64,000 bases of DNA from Paenibacillus marchantiae (GTDB lineage Bacteria; Bacillota; Bacilli; Paenibacillales; Paenibacillaceae). Shown one piece after another: positions 1 through 9,121 of the stretch (position 1 is the first letter of the stretch; each line of letters opens with the position of its first letter). The stretch spans positions 5,270,001 to 5,334,000 of the forward strand of contig NZ_CP118270.1 of assembly GCF_028771845.1 (NCBI RefSeq), in the 5' to 3' direction. The notes beneath the pieces were generated by a model. It saw only the letters and a list, made by a program, of their open reading frames with translations. It had not been told where the DNA came from and did no database searches. The translations under genes and the position numbers were made by a program.

Positions 1-1473
1 AAGCGCCCTAAGCGCCTCTTTATAAGAATTTGCGACGCTGGAAAGCTCTTCAACCTGCTCACCGATACCTACCGTTACCGTAAACTTCAGATTTTCCTGT
101 ACCCACACACGAACGCTCTCGAAAAGTTTGAGTGTTATGGAAGTACTTGCTTCCTCCTCGCTGTTCATAATTACCATGACGCTTAGCTGAAATGCCGAAG
201 TCCACTCGGACCAAAGCGCGAGCTCATATTTTGGAGCAAGCTCTTGAATAACACTGCGTAGCGCGAATTTAAGAAGGTTTTGGTCTCTGCGGGAGTATTG
301 GCAGCAAAAATCACTGTATTTATCCATTTCGATCACAAGTACGACTTGTTTATTAAACGAGTATGGAAGCTGAAGACTGTTTGTTTCTCCTATCCATTCC
401 TCATGGGTTAAACCCATGTCCCCTTCAATGAGTTGGTGGAACAAGTACCTTTTTCGCAGATGCAGATCTTCATCGTGCTTTTGCTGATACTGATTCGATT
501 GCTCAATAATATTGGACAAGGCCGATTCGATGAAGGAAAATTCATCTCCCAACTCCTTGGACAAAGGTAGACGGTAACCGCGGATTCGCGCCACAATCTG
601 TTCCAGCGGTCTTGAATTGCGTCTGGTAACATAGAGCAGCCATACAAAACCACCCCCGATCGTCACGATACCGATGATAAACCAGACATTATATAATGAA
701 GAGATTACATGGAACAACTTTCCATTTATGAGTCCGCTTTGGTAGGACCATCCGGTATAGCTCGATACATAATTGGAGAAAATCTTTGATTGCTCTTTAG
801 AATGCAAGTCACTAAACAAATCGTTTCCCGCGGCGTCCCGAATTCCGATAAAGCTTGTTTTTGAATCGTATAGGTCAGCAATACTGTTCTGCAACGAATC
901 AGTTGCCACATTGACGACGATCATGCCTTTCTTGCCTGTAATAAATGGCGCTCCCCGTACCAAACTAACGACAGGCTTACTCCCTTTTGTAGAAAACTGC
1001 TCGAAGGTTCTTATGCCCGACCATTGCTTGGGTGCGAGCGGATCCATAGCCTTTTTAATAAATGGCTCGTCTCTGTAGTTGCTAAGTTGATCACTTGTCG
1101 CATTACTAAGCACGAAATTATCTTCATAACGCACAAAATAGATCGAATCAATCATGGGGTAATAGGATATCATATCCTGCATTTTTTTAACTGCGCTTAT
1201 GTTGATGAAAATGTTATTCTTCTCTTCATTATTGAAGAAATCAATCAACTGCTTATTATTTATGGTTTCCGACATTATCATATTGTCTATCGCCTTCAGG
1301 GAAGTATCGATCAGACGCATCGCCTGTAATGATAGCATTTTGTTGGCGTTAAGCGCCTCCTTACGGCTTTGTTCGCTTAATATCTGAAAAAAAACAAAAA
1401 ACGTAAACGTGATCACGACAATAAAAATCGGCATATAAGAAAACAGCAATCGATTAAATAACGTTTTCCTCAT
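1..1473 (-). CDS. Membrane-anchored AraC-type transcriptional regulator, partial (C-terminus outside window)
   Basis: The open frame runs from an ATG at 1473 to the window edge, so 491 residues are visible and the C-terminus is missing. Residues about 8-30 form a first transmembrane helix, followed by an extracytoplasmic region of about 220 residues and a second transmembrane helix at about 258-282. The cytoplasmic part then ends in SSVANSYKEALRAL, which resembles the region just before the AraC helix-turn-helix in large Paenibacillus regulators of the YtdP type. The DNA-binding domain itself is not visible, so the AraC call is inferred from architecture. A histidine kinase is less likely because no H-box appears by residue 491. 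It lies downstream of the sugar transporter operon on the same strand and probably senses its substrate. Confidence 0.7.
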   Translation of the reverse strand, partial: MRKTLFNRLLFSYMPIFIVVITFTFFVFFQILSEQSRKEALNANKMLSLQAMRLIDTSLKAIDNMIMSETINNKQLIDFFNNEEKNNIFINISAVKKMQDMISYYPMIDSIYFVRYEDNFVLSNATSDQLSNYRDEPFIKKAMDPLAPKQWSGIRTFEQFSTKGSKPVVSLVRGAPFITGKKGMIVVNVATDSLQNSIADLYDSKTSFIGIRDAAGNDLFSDLHSKEQSKIFSNYVSSYTGWSYQSGLINGKLFHVISSLYNVWFIIGIVTIGGGFVWLLYVTRRNSRPLEQIVARIRGYRLPLSKELGDEFSFIESALSNIIEQSNQYQQKHDEDLHLRKRYLFHQLIEGDMGLTHEEWIGETNSLQLPYSFNKQVVLVIEMDKYSDFCCQYSRRDQNLLKFALRSVIQELAPKYELALWSEWTSAFQLSVMVIMNSEEEASTSITLKLFESVRVWVQENLKFTVTVGIGEQVEELSSVANSYKEALRAL

Positions 1474-1617
1474 ATCCAGCCCCCAATTTTTTAAACGGAA
1501 TGATATATATTTACATATTGTACACGCTTACATCTGAAGACGTCCATACAATACGGCATGTCCACCCCTCAACAGTATGTAGATTAATCGCCTCTTTTTT
1601 AGCCATACAAAAATGCA

Positions 1618-1674
1618 CCCCCTAGAATTTCATCGGCCAAACCCAGGGGTTTTTCCAATGTCCATTCTAAGGGG
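1618..1674 (-). terminator. Inverted repeat, candidate terminator of the transporter/DUF4832 operon
   Basis: CCCCCTAGAAT (1618-1628) and ATTCTAAGGGG (1664-1674) form 11-bp arms with one mismatch, enclosing a smaller AAACCC/GGGTTT hairpin. Read on the minus strand, the structure lies about 70 nt after the DUF4832 stop and is followed by TGCATTTTTG, a modest T-run. It could terminate the operon or act as an operator for the AraC gene that starts at 1473. The rest of 1474-1740 shows nothing recognisable. Confidence 0.45.
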
Positions 1675-1740
1675 TTCACTTCACTCAACAGTAAGAGTCA
1701 TTCTCTTAACTGTCTAACTGGAAGGGATGGCTGACCTTCT

Positions 1741-3651
1741 TTACCCTCCCGAACCGGTAGGGTTCACACTCACTAAGATGCGGTCGATATCTGGGGCATA
1801 ACCCGTGGGCTGTGAGAACAGCAACGTATTGGACCCCGCCTGCAGATGTACTGTCGTCTCCTGTGAAGCCACTGTTGTCCAAGCGCCGGAACTTGGGAAG
1901 CTGAGCGATGTACCAGCCGCTCCATTTACACTTAATATGGCGGAGCGGCTCGCTTCACCATTCAAGTACTGGATCGTCAATTTGTAGTTGCCTGCTGACG
2001 GCACTGTTACACTATTAAACTTCAGCGTGCCGCTACCGTTGCCTAAATAACCCACCTTTGCCCCACCTGAGCAAGTCGTGCAGTTCGTAATGACCGCTGA
2101 ACCTGCTAACGTGTTTCCCGCTGCCTCTGCCTCATAGGCGCTAACACCTGAATTCGGAGGTGTGACTGGCGTCACGGGCGGGTCAGCCAGTAAAGTAGAA
2201 GTCGTAGCACTCCCAGAAACGTGGAAACCGGACAGTGTTAGCCAGCCATTTAGGTTCGCGTCCTGACGCGTGTTCGCAAAACGAATGGTCTTGCCGCCGG
2301 TGAGTGGATTGACAATCCGCATGACTAACCTGTAATCCCCTGCGGGAAGGTTGTGATTCGCACTATACGAGAAGGAATAGTCCGTGTCTCCAGGCAAGAT
2401 GCTTTTCAGATTCCACGATTTCGTGCCAAGCGACTTAACCCATGTATCGGAGGAATTCAGTACGCCGAACTCGACCTCCCAATTGTAGTAAAACGGAGCA
2501 ACGCCCTTGTTCTGGAGTTTGACGTTGACTTGCAGTGAGGACGCCGATGAATCACTCAGCTGCACCGATGAATTGTACAGCGTATAACCAAGCATTTTAT
2601 GAGCTCGCAGCGCATTAAGCTTAGCCGTCTCGTCAGGCAAAGAATTTTTGTACACACGATCGTACATTAGCCAAGAGGCGTGTGTCGTTTCGACTGAGGT
2701 CTGGAAGTCTTCACCGTTTTGGTTGGGCCAGTGCTGCCAAAAACTCGTATCCTGCTGGAGGGGTGGGTATAATTCGCCACCAATCGGATGAGTCTTCCAG
2801 ATGTTCTGCAGGCCGTTCTGCGTAATCAAACTCCAGAATCCCCAGTCATTTGCGAACAACGTTTCGTACGAAAAAGAATCATCATGGTAGCCGAAAGCGT
2901 TTTTCAAATCTGCTGTACTCGCCGAATAAGGATACCTGGCCAGTACCTGGGTCTTCTGGAATGCGCTCTTGAATGCCGAAAGCAGTCCGTCACGGTTACT
3001 CTGGTTCATCTCCCAATTCGTTGGGTCTGTATTGTAGGGCCATGTATGCCACTCTCCCCAAAATCCGTATAATCCTGTTGTCAGGAAGCCAATCCGAGGA
3101 TCGCCATCATAGCGGGCCCCAAGTGCGGTGACGAACTGTCGCAAAGCCTGATTCAGATTTGCGTCGTTCCAGTCGGGGGCCAGACTGTGAGTGGATGTAT
3201 CATGATTGCCGTTCTGATCATAATCTCGGGTCATAAGCCCGCCATTAATTAGAAACTGCGGAATACCGCTTGTACGCCCCGGGTAGTCAACGTAGACACG
3301 AAAAGCCGCCTGGTTGCCCCGACTAGCGATATCATTTAGATAGGCATCCAGCGGTGCCCAGTTGTATGTGTTCCAATCCGTCATCAGGTCACGAAGTGAA
3401 ACGTAGAACCATTCCATGCTGTGCGGAAAACTGTTGTTCGGATCAACACTTTCCGAGGGAAGCTTGGAGAAGGGTAAAAATCCCTTCAGTGGATTTAGCT
3501 CCAGCCCTGCTTTGTTCGGGTCATAGGTTTGGGCTTGCCACTCCCCTGACGCATAGGCATGGTTGGGCTTGAAGTTCATAAACATTATCGAGCCAAGTAG
3601 ACAAAAGACGACCATCATCAATCCTAGCCTTGCGATTCTTGCATTCGACAT
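1741..3651 (-). CDS. Secreted DUF4874/DUF4832 protein with C-terminal carbohydrate-binding module
   Basis: This is a large secreted protein of about 636 residues that probably acts on, or binds, a polysaccharide outside the cell. It has an N-terminal hydrophobic signal segment, then a glycosidase-like DUF4874/DUF4832 region with GLYGFWGEWHTW, and a C-terminal beta-sandwich module of the CBM6/CBM35 kind (starting near AYEAEAA and ending near PDIDRILV). A proline-rich linker (PPVTPVTPP) separates the two parts. The chosen start at 3651 has AGGAG 11 nt upstream; upstream in-frame starts lack a site. It is the last gene of the operon with the two permeases and the binding protein, so it probably feeds the transporter. 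Catalytic activity of DUF4832 proteins is not established, so the enzymatic role is inferred. Confidence 0.8.
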   Translation of the reverse strand: MSNARIARLGLMMVVFCLLGSIMFMNFKPNHAYASGEWQAQTYDPNKAGLELNPLKGFLPFSKLPSESVDPNNSFPHSMEWFYVSLRDLMTDWNTYNWAPLDAYLNDIASRGNQAAFRVYVDYPGRTSGIPQFLINGGLMTRDYDQNGNHDTSTHSLAPDWNDANLNQALRQFVTALGARYDGDPRIGFLTTGLYGFWGEWHTWPYNTDPTNWEMNQSNRDGLLSAFKSAFQKTQVLARYPYSASTADLKNAFGYHDDSFSYETLFANDWGFWSLITQNGLQNIWKTHPIGGELYPPLQQDTSFWQHWPNQNGEDFQTSVETTHASWLMYDRVYKNSLPDETAKLNALRAHKMLGYTLYNSSVQLSDSSASSLQVNVKLQNKGVAPFYYNWEVEFGVLNSSDTWVKSLGTKSWNLKSILPGDTDYSFSYSANHNLPAGDYRLVMRIVNPLTGGKTIRFANTRQDANLNGWLTLSGFHVSGSATTSTLLADPPVTPVTPPNSGVSAYEAEAAGNTLAGSAVITNCTTCSGGAKVGYLGNGSGTLKFNSVTVPSAGNYKLTIQYLNGEASRSAILSVNGAAGTSLSFPSSGAWTTVASQETTVHLQAGSNTLLFSQPTGYAPDIDRILVSVNPTGSGG

Positions 3652-3853
3652 TGCATCTTTCACTCCTGTTCGCATGAGATTAACTATTAAATATGGCAAC
3701 GAACTTGCTCGCCAGTCTCACTCACCCCCTCTCCAGCTCGGAACTCCAAGCATGAACGAGAACACACCTCGTCTCTACTTGATGCAAAAAGCTTAGTAAA
3801 CGTGGTGGTACGCTCAATCCATTTTCCAGATTACATCGGCGTAATTCAAAAAA

Positions 3854-4690
3854 TCATCCCTTACTGGCACTGAAGGCGACACCCTCAATAAACCGCCGTT
3901 GGAAAATAAAAAACAGTATGAGCATCGGAATAACGGCCATGAACGCCCCAGCCATCAATACAGGATAATCCGTACCGAACATGGAGACAAGTGTGGCAAG
4001 GCCTGCCGACAGCGTTAATTTTTCCGGTGAGCTGTTGATGATAAGTGGCCACTGTAGTTCATTCCATGACCAGAGTAGTTGGATGATGACGACTGCAACC
4101 AGTGCTGACTTGACAAGCGGCAGCATGATGTAGCGAAAGATTTGGAACGGATTGCATCCGTCGAGCACTGCCGCCTCCTCCAATTCTTTGGAGATTCCGA
4201 GGAAAAACTGGCGCAGCAAAAAGGTAGCAAATGGGCTGACGAGCGAAGTGATCCAAAGTGCGGTCGTCGTATTCACCAATCCTAGTTTGCTCATCATCAA
4301 ATATTGCGGGGTATAGAACACCGGGTTGGGAATCATCATGACCGAAATGATCAGAAAAAAACACAGACCTCTACCCGGAAAGCGAATGCGTGCAAATGCA
4401 AAGGCCGCCATCGCGCTGAAGACGACAGGGAATAATGTTTTCATGAACGCAGCCATCAGCGTATTCGCATAATAATGCAAGAAGGCCGACTGCCTAAGGG
4501 CGTCTACATAGCCTCGCAAGCTCGGCTCGGCAGGTAATATCGTAATCGGAATCTGGGTCGCCTCCGTCGTCGTCTTGAGCGACGTAAGAATCATCCAGAG
4601 AAATGGAAGCACCATGACGGCTGCGCCAGCGATCAGAACCAAATGAATAATAAGGTTGCTTCTATGCTTCGAAGAGACAACTCTGCTCAC
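3854..4690 (-). CDS. Carbohydrate ABC transporter permease, MalG/AraQ type
   Basis: This is the second membrane subunit of a CUT1-type sugar importer, 278 residues with about six transmembrane helices. The cytoplasmic EAA loop, which contacts the ATPase, is visible as EELEEAAVLDGCNPF followed by LPLVKSALV. The length is normal for the family. It follows the MalF-type permease by 12 nt, so the two are co-transcribed. No ATPase is encoded in the operon; Paenibacillus importers of this type commonly share one MsmX-like ATPase encoded elsewhere, which is an inference here. The substrate is unknown but is probably the oligosaccharide handled by the neighbouring GH31 and DUF4832 proteins. Confidence 0.93.
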   Translation of the reverse strand: MSRVVSSKHRSNLIIHLVLIAGAAVMVLPFLWMILTSLKTTTEATQIPITILPAEPSLRGYVDALRQSAFLHYYANTLMAAFMKTLFPVVFSAMAAFAFARIRFPGRGLCFFLIISVMMIPNPVFYTPQYLMMSKLGLVNTTTALWITSLVSPFATFLLRQFFLGISKELEEAAVLDGCNPFQIFRYIMLPLVKSALVAVVIIQLLWSWNELQWPLIINSSPEKLTLSAGLATLVSMFGTDYPVLMAGAFMAVIPMLILFFIFQRRFIEGVAFSASKG

Positions 4691-4702
4691 TTTTGTACCT
4701 CC

Positions 4703-5581
4703 TCAATCGTAAATCACCCATTTTTTTTGCAGCATGAACTGGATACCCGTCAAAACCAGGTTGATCACCAGCAAAATGTTGACAATCGCTGCTCCATAGT
4801 TCTGATCGTAATAGATAAATGAATTTTGGTAATAAGCGTATACAAGAGAACGCACGGCCGGTAGCGCAACGTTCGTTTTACCGATAATCAGATAGATACT
4901 GTCAAAAATTTGTGTGGCACCGATCACAAGCACGATCGACGTAAAAAATAGTGTTGGTGTTAATAGCGGGAGCGTAATGGAACGAAACTTGCGAAAGCCG
5001 ACAGCGCCATCAATCTCAGCCGCCTCATACAGAGTACGTGGAATGCCTTGAAGCCCAGCTAGGATCAGCAACATGTTAAAGCCAATCGCTCCCCAAACAC
5101 CGACCATGACAAGAGCATACATGGCGAACCGCTTGTCAGAGATCCACGCGATGTGTGTGCCGAGTACAGAGTTTAGTAGTCCGTAATCCTGAGCGAAAAT
5201 AATGACCCACACCATAGCAGCCGCGGCCGCCATCGTAACCTGCGGTAGAAAATAAATGACCCGGTAGACAGCCTGGCCCTTGATCTTAGCGTTCAGCAGT
5301 ACGGCGAAGAACGTCGAAAGTATAATCGTCGTAGGTACAAACAGCACAACATAAAGTATCGTATTACGTAGATTTTGCCAGAACTCTTCATCCATAAATA
5401 ATCTCTCGTAGTTGGCCCAACCGACCCAGTGGTTGACAAGGCCGAAGTTTTCGGACTTCAGGAAGCTCAGATAGATGGAATAGACTGCTGGCCAGCTCCA
5501 GAAAATGAGCGTTCCGATCAATGTCGGAGCGATCATCATATAAGCCCATATATATCTGCTTTTCGAATGCATTGCCTTCAC
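4703..5581 (-). CDS. Carbohydrate ABC transporter permease, MalF/LplB type
   Basis: This is the first membrane subunit of the sugar importer, 292 residues and about six transmembrane helices. The EAA loop reads YEAAEIDGAVGFRKFRSI followed by LPLL. The N-terminus (YIWAYMMIAPTLIGTLIFW) is typical of MalF-like permeases of Gram-positive bacteria. It lies 66 nt after the binding-protein gene and 12 nt before the MalG-type permease, giving the standard order of binding protein, permease, permease. Confidence 0.93.
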   Translation of the reverse strand: MKAMHSKSRYIWAYMMIAPTLIGTLIFWSWPAVYSIYLSFLKSENFGLVNHWVGWANYERLFMDEEFWQNLRNTILYVVLFVPTTIILSTFFAVLLNAKIKGQAVYRVIYFLPQVTMAAAAAMVWVIIFAQDYGLLNSVLGTHIAWISDKRFAMYALVMVGVWGAIGFNMLLILAGLQGIPRTLYEAAEIDGAVGFRKFRSITLPLLTPTLFFTSIVLVIGATQIFDSIYLIIGKTNVALPAVRSLVYAYYQNSFIYYDQNYGAAIVNILLVINLVLTGIQFMLQKKWVIYD

Positions 5582-5647
5582 CTCATTTGTGCCATAGGTA
5601 TTCCGTTAACCGGAATACCATCGACAATTTTGCCTGACGTAGGGCGC

Positions 5648-6937
5648 TTACTTTGCGCCCTCAATCGCCTGATTCATCATTTCCGCCACTTTCTTGGCGC
5701 CTTCTTCGATTGAAATGGCGCCGCCCCATGCCTGTGACATGATTTCTGCTTCTTTCGAGAACCAGACTGGGTACGATTTTGAACCGCTCGGGTACGGAGT
5801 CGCGTCCCCCGCCTGATCAATGAATACCTGCAGGTTCAAATCGGGATTGTTCTTCACCCATGCGTCTTGCGTGTTATTGAACGCCGGAATCGCGGCACCC
5901 ATCTCTGCCGTGATCTCAGCGGCCTCCTTGGAGCCGAGGAATTTCAGGAACTGCCATGCTTCATCCTTGTGCTTACCCTTAGTGGACATGACGTTGCCGA
6001 TGCCATTAATGATATTGCCACGCTTGACCTTCCCCTTCGGCAGGGGTGCCCAATCGTACTTTCCTTTGATAATTTCACTACTCGCCAGATTGCCGTTGTC
6101 CCAGGACCCGTCGAAAATCATCGCGAGCTTGCCGGACTTGAACATTTCGACCGAATCCGTGTCGGTCATCTGCTGGTGCGTCGGCGAAGCCTTGTCAAGA
6201 ATCATCTGGTAACGGGCCTTTAGTGCCTCAATCGAAGCCAACTCGTCGTAGCCGGATTTGGTCATGTCGTCATTTAAAATAAAACCACCGTTCGCTAACA
6301 TGTCGTTCCAGTAGCCGGCTTGGGTGTCCAGCTTTGCGCCAAAACCGTAAATGCCCTTGTCTGGCTGACTTAGCTGTTTGGCGACTTCAGCAAGCTTGGC
6401 ATAATCCCATGTATCGTCTGGATAAGGAATGTTCGCCTGATCGAACAGCTCCTTGTTGTAGGCCAGACCAATGGTATCGAAGTCCTTTGGAATACCGTAG
6501 TTTTGACCGTCCATCGTATAGATGGAGACGAGGTTGGACGCGTAGTTGTTCAGATCGATTTCATTGGCCTGCACTTTGTCCGTGATCGGCTCGAGGAACT
6601 GGCCTTCTGCGTACTTCATAAACTGACCGCCATGCATCCAGAATACATCAGGCAGCATTCCCGCTGGCGCTGCGGCGGACATCTTCGTCCAATATTCGCC
6701 CCAAGGAATAGCATCAACTTTCACCTTGATATTCGGGTGCTGCTCAGTGAACGCATCGGCGATCGCCTCCATTGCCGGCTGCTGGTTTTTGTCCCAGATC
6801 GTATAAGAGATCGTAACGTTCTTCTGGGCACCACCGTCGGTAGCCCCGCCCCCGTCGTTAGAACTATTACAGCCCACCATCAACGAGACAAGAAGTAAGC
6901 TGGCGATCCCTGCTGCCATTTTTTTTCTTATATTCAT
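5648..6937 (-). CDS. Sugar ABC transporter substrate-binding lipoprotein (family 1)
   Basis: This is the extracellular receptor of the importer, about 429 residues. The chosen start at 6937 is preceded by GAGGGGAG at 7 nt and gives a lipoprotein signal peptide ending in the lipobox LMVGC, so the protein is anchored to the membrane outside. The mature part has the usual family-1 binding-protein features, such as ISYTIWDKNQQPAMEAIADAF near the N-terminus (first strand and helix) and a C-terminal PAFNNTQ/SYPVWF region. It is the first gene of the minus-strand operon and diverges from the GH31 gene. Confidence 0.93.
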   Translation of the reverse strand: MNIRKKMAAGIASLLLVSLMVGCNSSNDGGGATDGGAQKNVTISYTIWDKNQQPAMEAIADAFTEQHPNIKVKVDAIPWGEYWTKMSAAAPAGMLPDVFWMHGGQFMKYAEGQFLEPITDKVQANEIDLNNYASNLVSIYTMDGQNYGIPKDFDTIGLAYNKELFDQANIPYPDDTWDYAKLAEVAKQLSQPDKGIYGFGAKLDTQAGYWNDMLANGGFILNDDMTKSGYDELASIEALKARYQMILDKASPTHQQMTDTDSVEMFKSGKLAMIFDGSWDNGNLASSEIIKGKYDWAPLPKGKVKRGNIINGIGNVMSTKGKHKDEAWQFLKFLGSKEAAEITAEMGAAIPAFNNTQDAWVKNNPDLNLQVFIDQAGDATPYPSGSKSYPVWFSKEAEIMSQAWGGAISIEEGAKKVAEMMNQAIEGAK

Positions 6938-7108
6938 CGTCAAACTCCCCTCGACTTTTCTTAAAAATGAAGTTGTACTCTTATGTCCAGCAATCATGCT
7001 CCAAAAGCTGGAGGACGAAAAAAATGCGCGTTTTTTCCGTCAGTCGATCGTCGTGAGCTCTTGACGTTCTCATCATAAATCAGGAAAAATCCAGTTTAAA
7101 TGCCCAGA

Positions 7109-7137
7109 TTTTAAGATTCAAACCACATTTTTAAGAT
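7109..7137. promoter_or_regulatory. Direct repeat spaced 20 bp, candidate AraC-type operator
   Basis: TTTTAAGAT occurs at 7109-7117 and again at 7129-7137, exactly two helical turns apart, in the 312-bp gap between the divergent binding-protein and GH31 genes. AraC-type proteins usually bind such direct repeats. A possible plus-strand promoter follows at once, with a weak -35 (TTCCCA, 7142-7147) and a -10-like CATAAT (7165-7170), a position suited to activation. The rest of the gap shows nothing else. Confidence 0.5.
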
Positions 7138-7249
7138 CCCCTTCCCAACTGCGGATGATCTCTGCATAATAAAACCCGTACCTAAATTCAAACGATTGGG
7201 GCAAATCATCCACAAGATTTTGTCCGCAATTCCAAAGGAGAATTCTCCC

Positions 7250-8788
7250 ATGAATAATATCTCAATCACCCGGTTGCCCGGTGAGTACTGGTGGGGCGGT
7301 GTGATCAACGATGGCAGCTCCATGCCGTTTGGCCAGACAACATATACGAGGGATTTGCGTGTGACGGATGACAATCAGGCCTCGCCTTTGCTGCTCTCCA
7401 ATAAAGGCAGATATATTTGGAGCGAGGAACCGTTTGCTTTCCATGTGGACGGGAATGGACTCTCGGTCTTTGATAACGCAGGTGAAGTCGTCGTGGAAGA
7501 GGAACATAGCTCACTGCAGGGAGCATACCGTCATGCTGCTGGCACACACTTCCCTCCTTCCAAGCAAATGCCCGACGCTCTCGTCTTCACAGCCCCGCAG
7601 TACTGTACCTGGGTCGAGATGTTCTATAACCCCACGCAGGACAGAATTATCCGTTATGCAGAATCAATTCTAGCGAACGGGCTACCGCCCGGCGTCCTCA
7701 TTATCGACGACAATTGGATGATGGATTATGGCATGTGGGACTTTGACAAGCACAGGTTCCCGAATCCCCGGGAGATGATCGATACGCTTCATGGCATGGG
7801 TTTCAAGGTGATGCTCTGGATGTGCCCATACGTAAGTGCGGACTGCACCATGTTTAAGGAATTGCGGGCGGGTGATCTGCTTCTAATAGGCGTGGACAAC
7901 GCGCCAATCATCCGACATTGGTGGAATGGGTACAGCGCAGTTGTGGATTATACGAAGGAGGAAGGTGCGGCCTGGTTCAAGCGGCAGATGGATCGTCTGA
8001 TCACTGATTACGGTGTTGATGGTTTTAAGCTTGACGCCGGCGAGCCGTTCTTGCCGGGCGGAGCGGACACGACCCAGCCCGTTGCATGGACTCGTCCCCT
8101 GCGTCAGCTTGAAGACTGCGAAGCATATGCTAATCTCGGAGTTGGCTACTCGCTGGTTGAGTTGCGGATGTGTTGGAAACTCGGTGGCCAGGGACTCATC
8201 CAGCGCCAGCGGGACAAGACACATACCTGGGACGCCACTGGGCTCAGCGGACTCATACCCAACGCGATTGCTCAGGGACTGCTTGGTTACGCATTTAACT
8301 GCCCCGATATGATCGGCGGCGGTATGGACGGCGATATCAACTCCCCGGAATTTCACTTTGACAGCGAGTTGTTCGTAAGGTACACCCAGTGTGCCGCACT
8401 GTTCCCTGTGATGCAGTTTTCCATGGCACCCTGGCGCGTGCTGAAAGGTGAGGAGCTAACCTGGTGCCTTGACGCTGTACAGCTAAGATCCGAGCTTGGT
8501 CCCGAACTTCTGGCGCTTGCTCGCCAAGCCGCTGCAGACGGTTTACCGATACTGCGCAGCTTGGAGTTCGAATATCCCGGCGGCGGCTACGAGCTCGTAA
8601 ATGACCAGTTTCTCCTCGGACAGAATCTGCTCGTTGCGCCAGTCGTCGTCAAGGGACTGACATCCAGAAACGTGATTTTTCCTGAGGGTCAATGGCAGGA
8701 CGAGGATGGGAAGATCATCAACGGGCCAATCGAACTTCAAGTTGATGCGCCCCTCTCACGTCTGCCTTGGTATCGCAAAATCCAATAG
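7250..8788 (+). CDS. Glycoside hydrolase family 31 protein
   Basis: This is a cytoplasmic GH31 enzyme of 512 residues that should release a sugar from an alpha-linked oligosaccharide. The TIM barrel carries the family nucleophile motif DGFKLDAGEP (Asp about 262) and a likely acid/base Asp about 328 in HTWDATGLSGL. The length is below the usual 650-800, mainly from a short N-terminal domain. No signal peptide is seen. The start at 7250 has AAAGGAG 9 nt upstream; the earlier in-frame ATG at 7196 has no such site. It opens the plus-strand arm of the locus. Alpha-xylosidase, alpha-glucosidase and alpha-galactosidase activities are all possible within the family. Confidence 0.88.
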   Translation: MNNISITRLPGEYWWGGVINDGSSMPFGQTTYTRDLRVTDDNQASPLLLSNKGRYIWSEEPFAFHVDGNGLSVFDNAGEVVVEEEHSSLQGAYRHAAGTHFPPSKQMPDALVFTAPQYCTWVEMFYNPTQDRIIRYAESILANGLPPGVLIIDDNWMMDYGMWDFDKHRFPNPREMIDTLHGMGFKVMLWMCPYVSADCTMFKELRAGDLLLIGVDNAPIIRHWWNGYSAVVDYTKEEGAAWFKRQMDRLITDYGVDGFKLDAGEPFLPGGADTTQPVAWTRPLRQLEDCEAYANLGVGYSLVELRMCWKLGGQGLIQRQRDKTHTWDATGLSGLIPNAIAQGLLGYAFNCPDMIGGGMDGDINSPEFHFDSELFVRYTQCAALFPVMQFSMAPWRVLKGEELTWCLDAVQLRSELGPELLALARQAAADGLPILRSLEFEYPGGGYELVNDQFLLGQNLLVAPVVVKGLTSRNVIFPEGQWQDEDGKIINGPIELQVDAPLSRLPWYRKIQ

Positions 8789-8801
8789 GAAGTATATCTC
8801 C

Positions 8802-9038
8802 ATGAAAAAAATAAATCTTGCCCTGATTGGAGCAAGCGCCAGAGGGCTGCCTAGCTATGTTCCCTATGTACTCGCCCATTCGGACGAGGCCGAATTCGTA
8901 GCAGTCGCCTCCGCTCAGGCCTCGCTTGACAATCATCTGATGGCATTCGCTGCCGAGGCGTCAAGGCTGAGGCAGGGATTAGTCGTCGAGATGAGCGAAT
9001 TCAAGGCAACGATTCTGGCGTCTTCAGCCTGCAATTGA
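8802..9038 (+). pseudogene. Remnant of a Gfo/Idh/MocA-type oxidoreductase (internal deletion)
   Basis: The frame gives 78 residues. It begins like a Gfo/Idh/MocA dehydrogenase (MKKINLALIGASARG, then YVPYVLAHSDEAEFVAVA, the Rossmann strand and first helix) and then jumps to SLDNHLMAFAAEASRL, which resembles the C-terminal end of the same family. A normal member has 350-430 residues, so about four fifths of the gene is missing and the NAD and catalytic domains are lost. The ATG is 14 nt after the GH31 stop, so the intact ancestor was probably in the same operon. The deletion is in frame. A working short protein cannot be excluded but is unlikely. Confidence 0.7.
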
Positions 9039-9121
9039 CAAAGGAACAGTTCTGCTCAGATAATAAAAAGGTTGAAGATACGTCAACCGTAACAAGCGAA
9101 AACTGACTGGGGGATTTAAGC

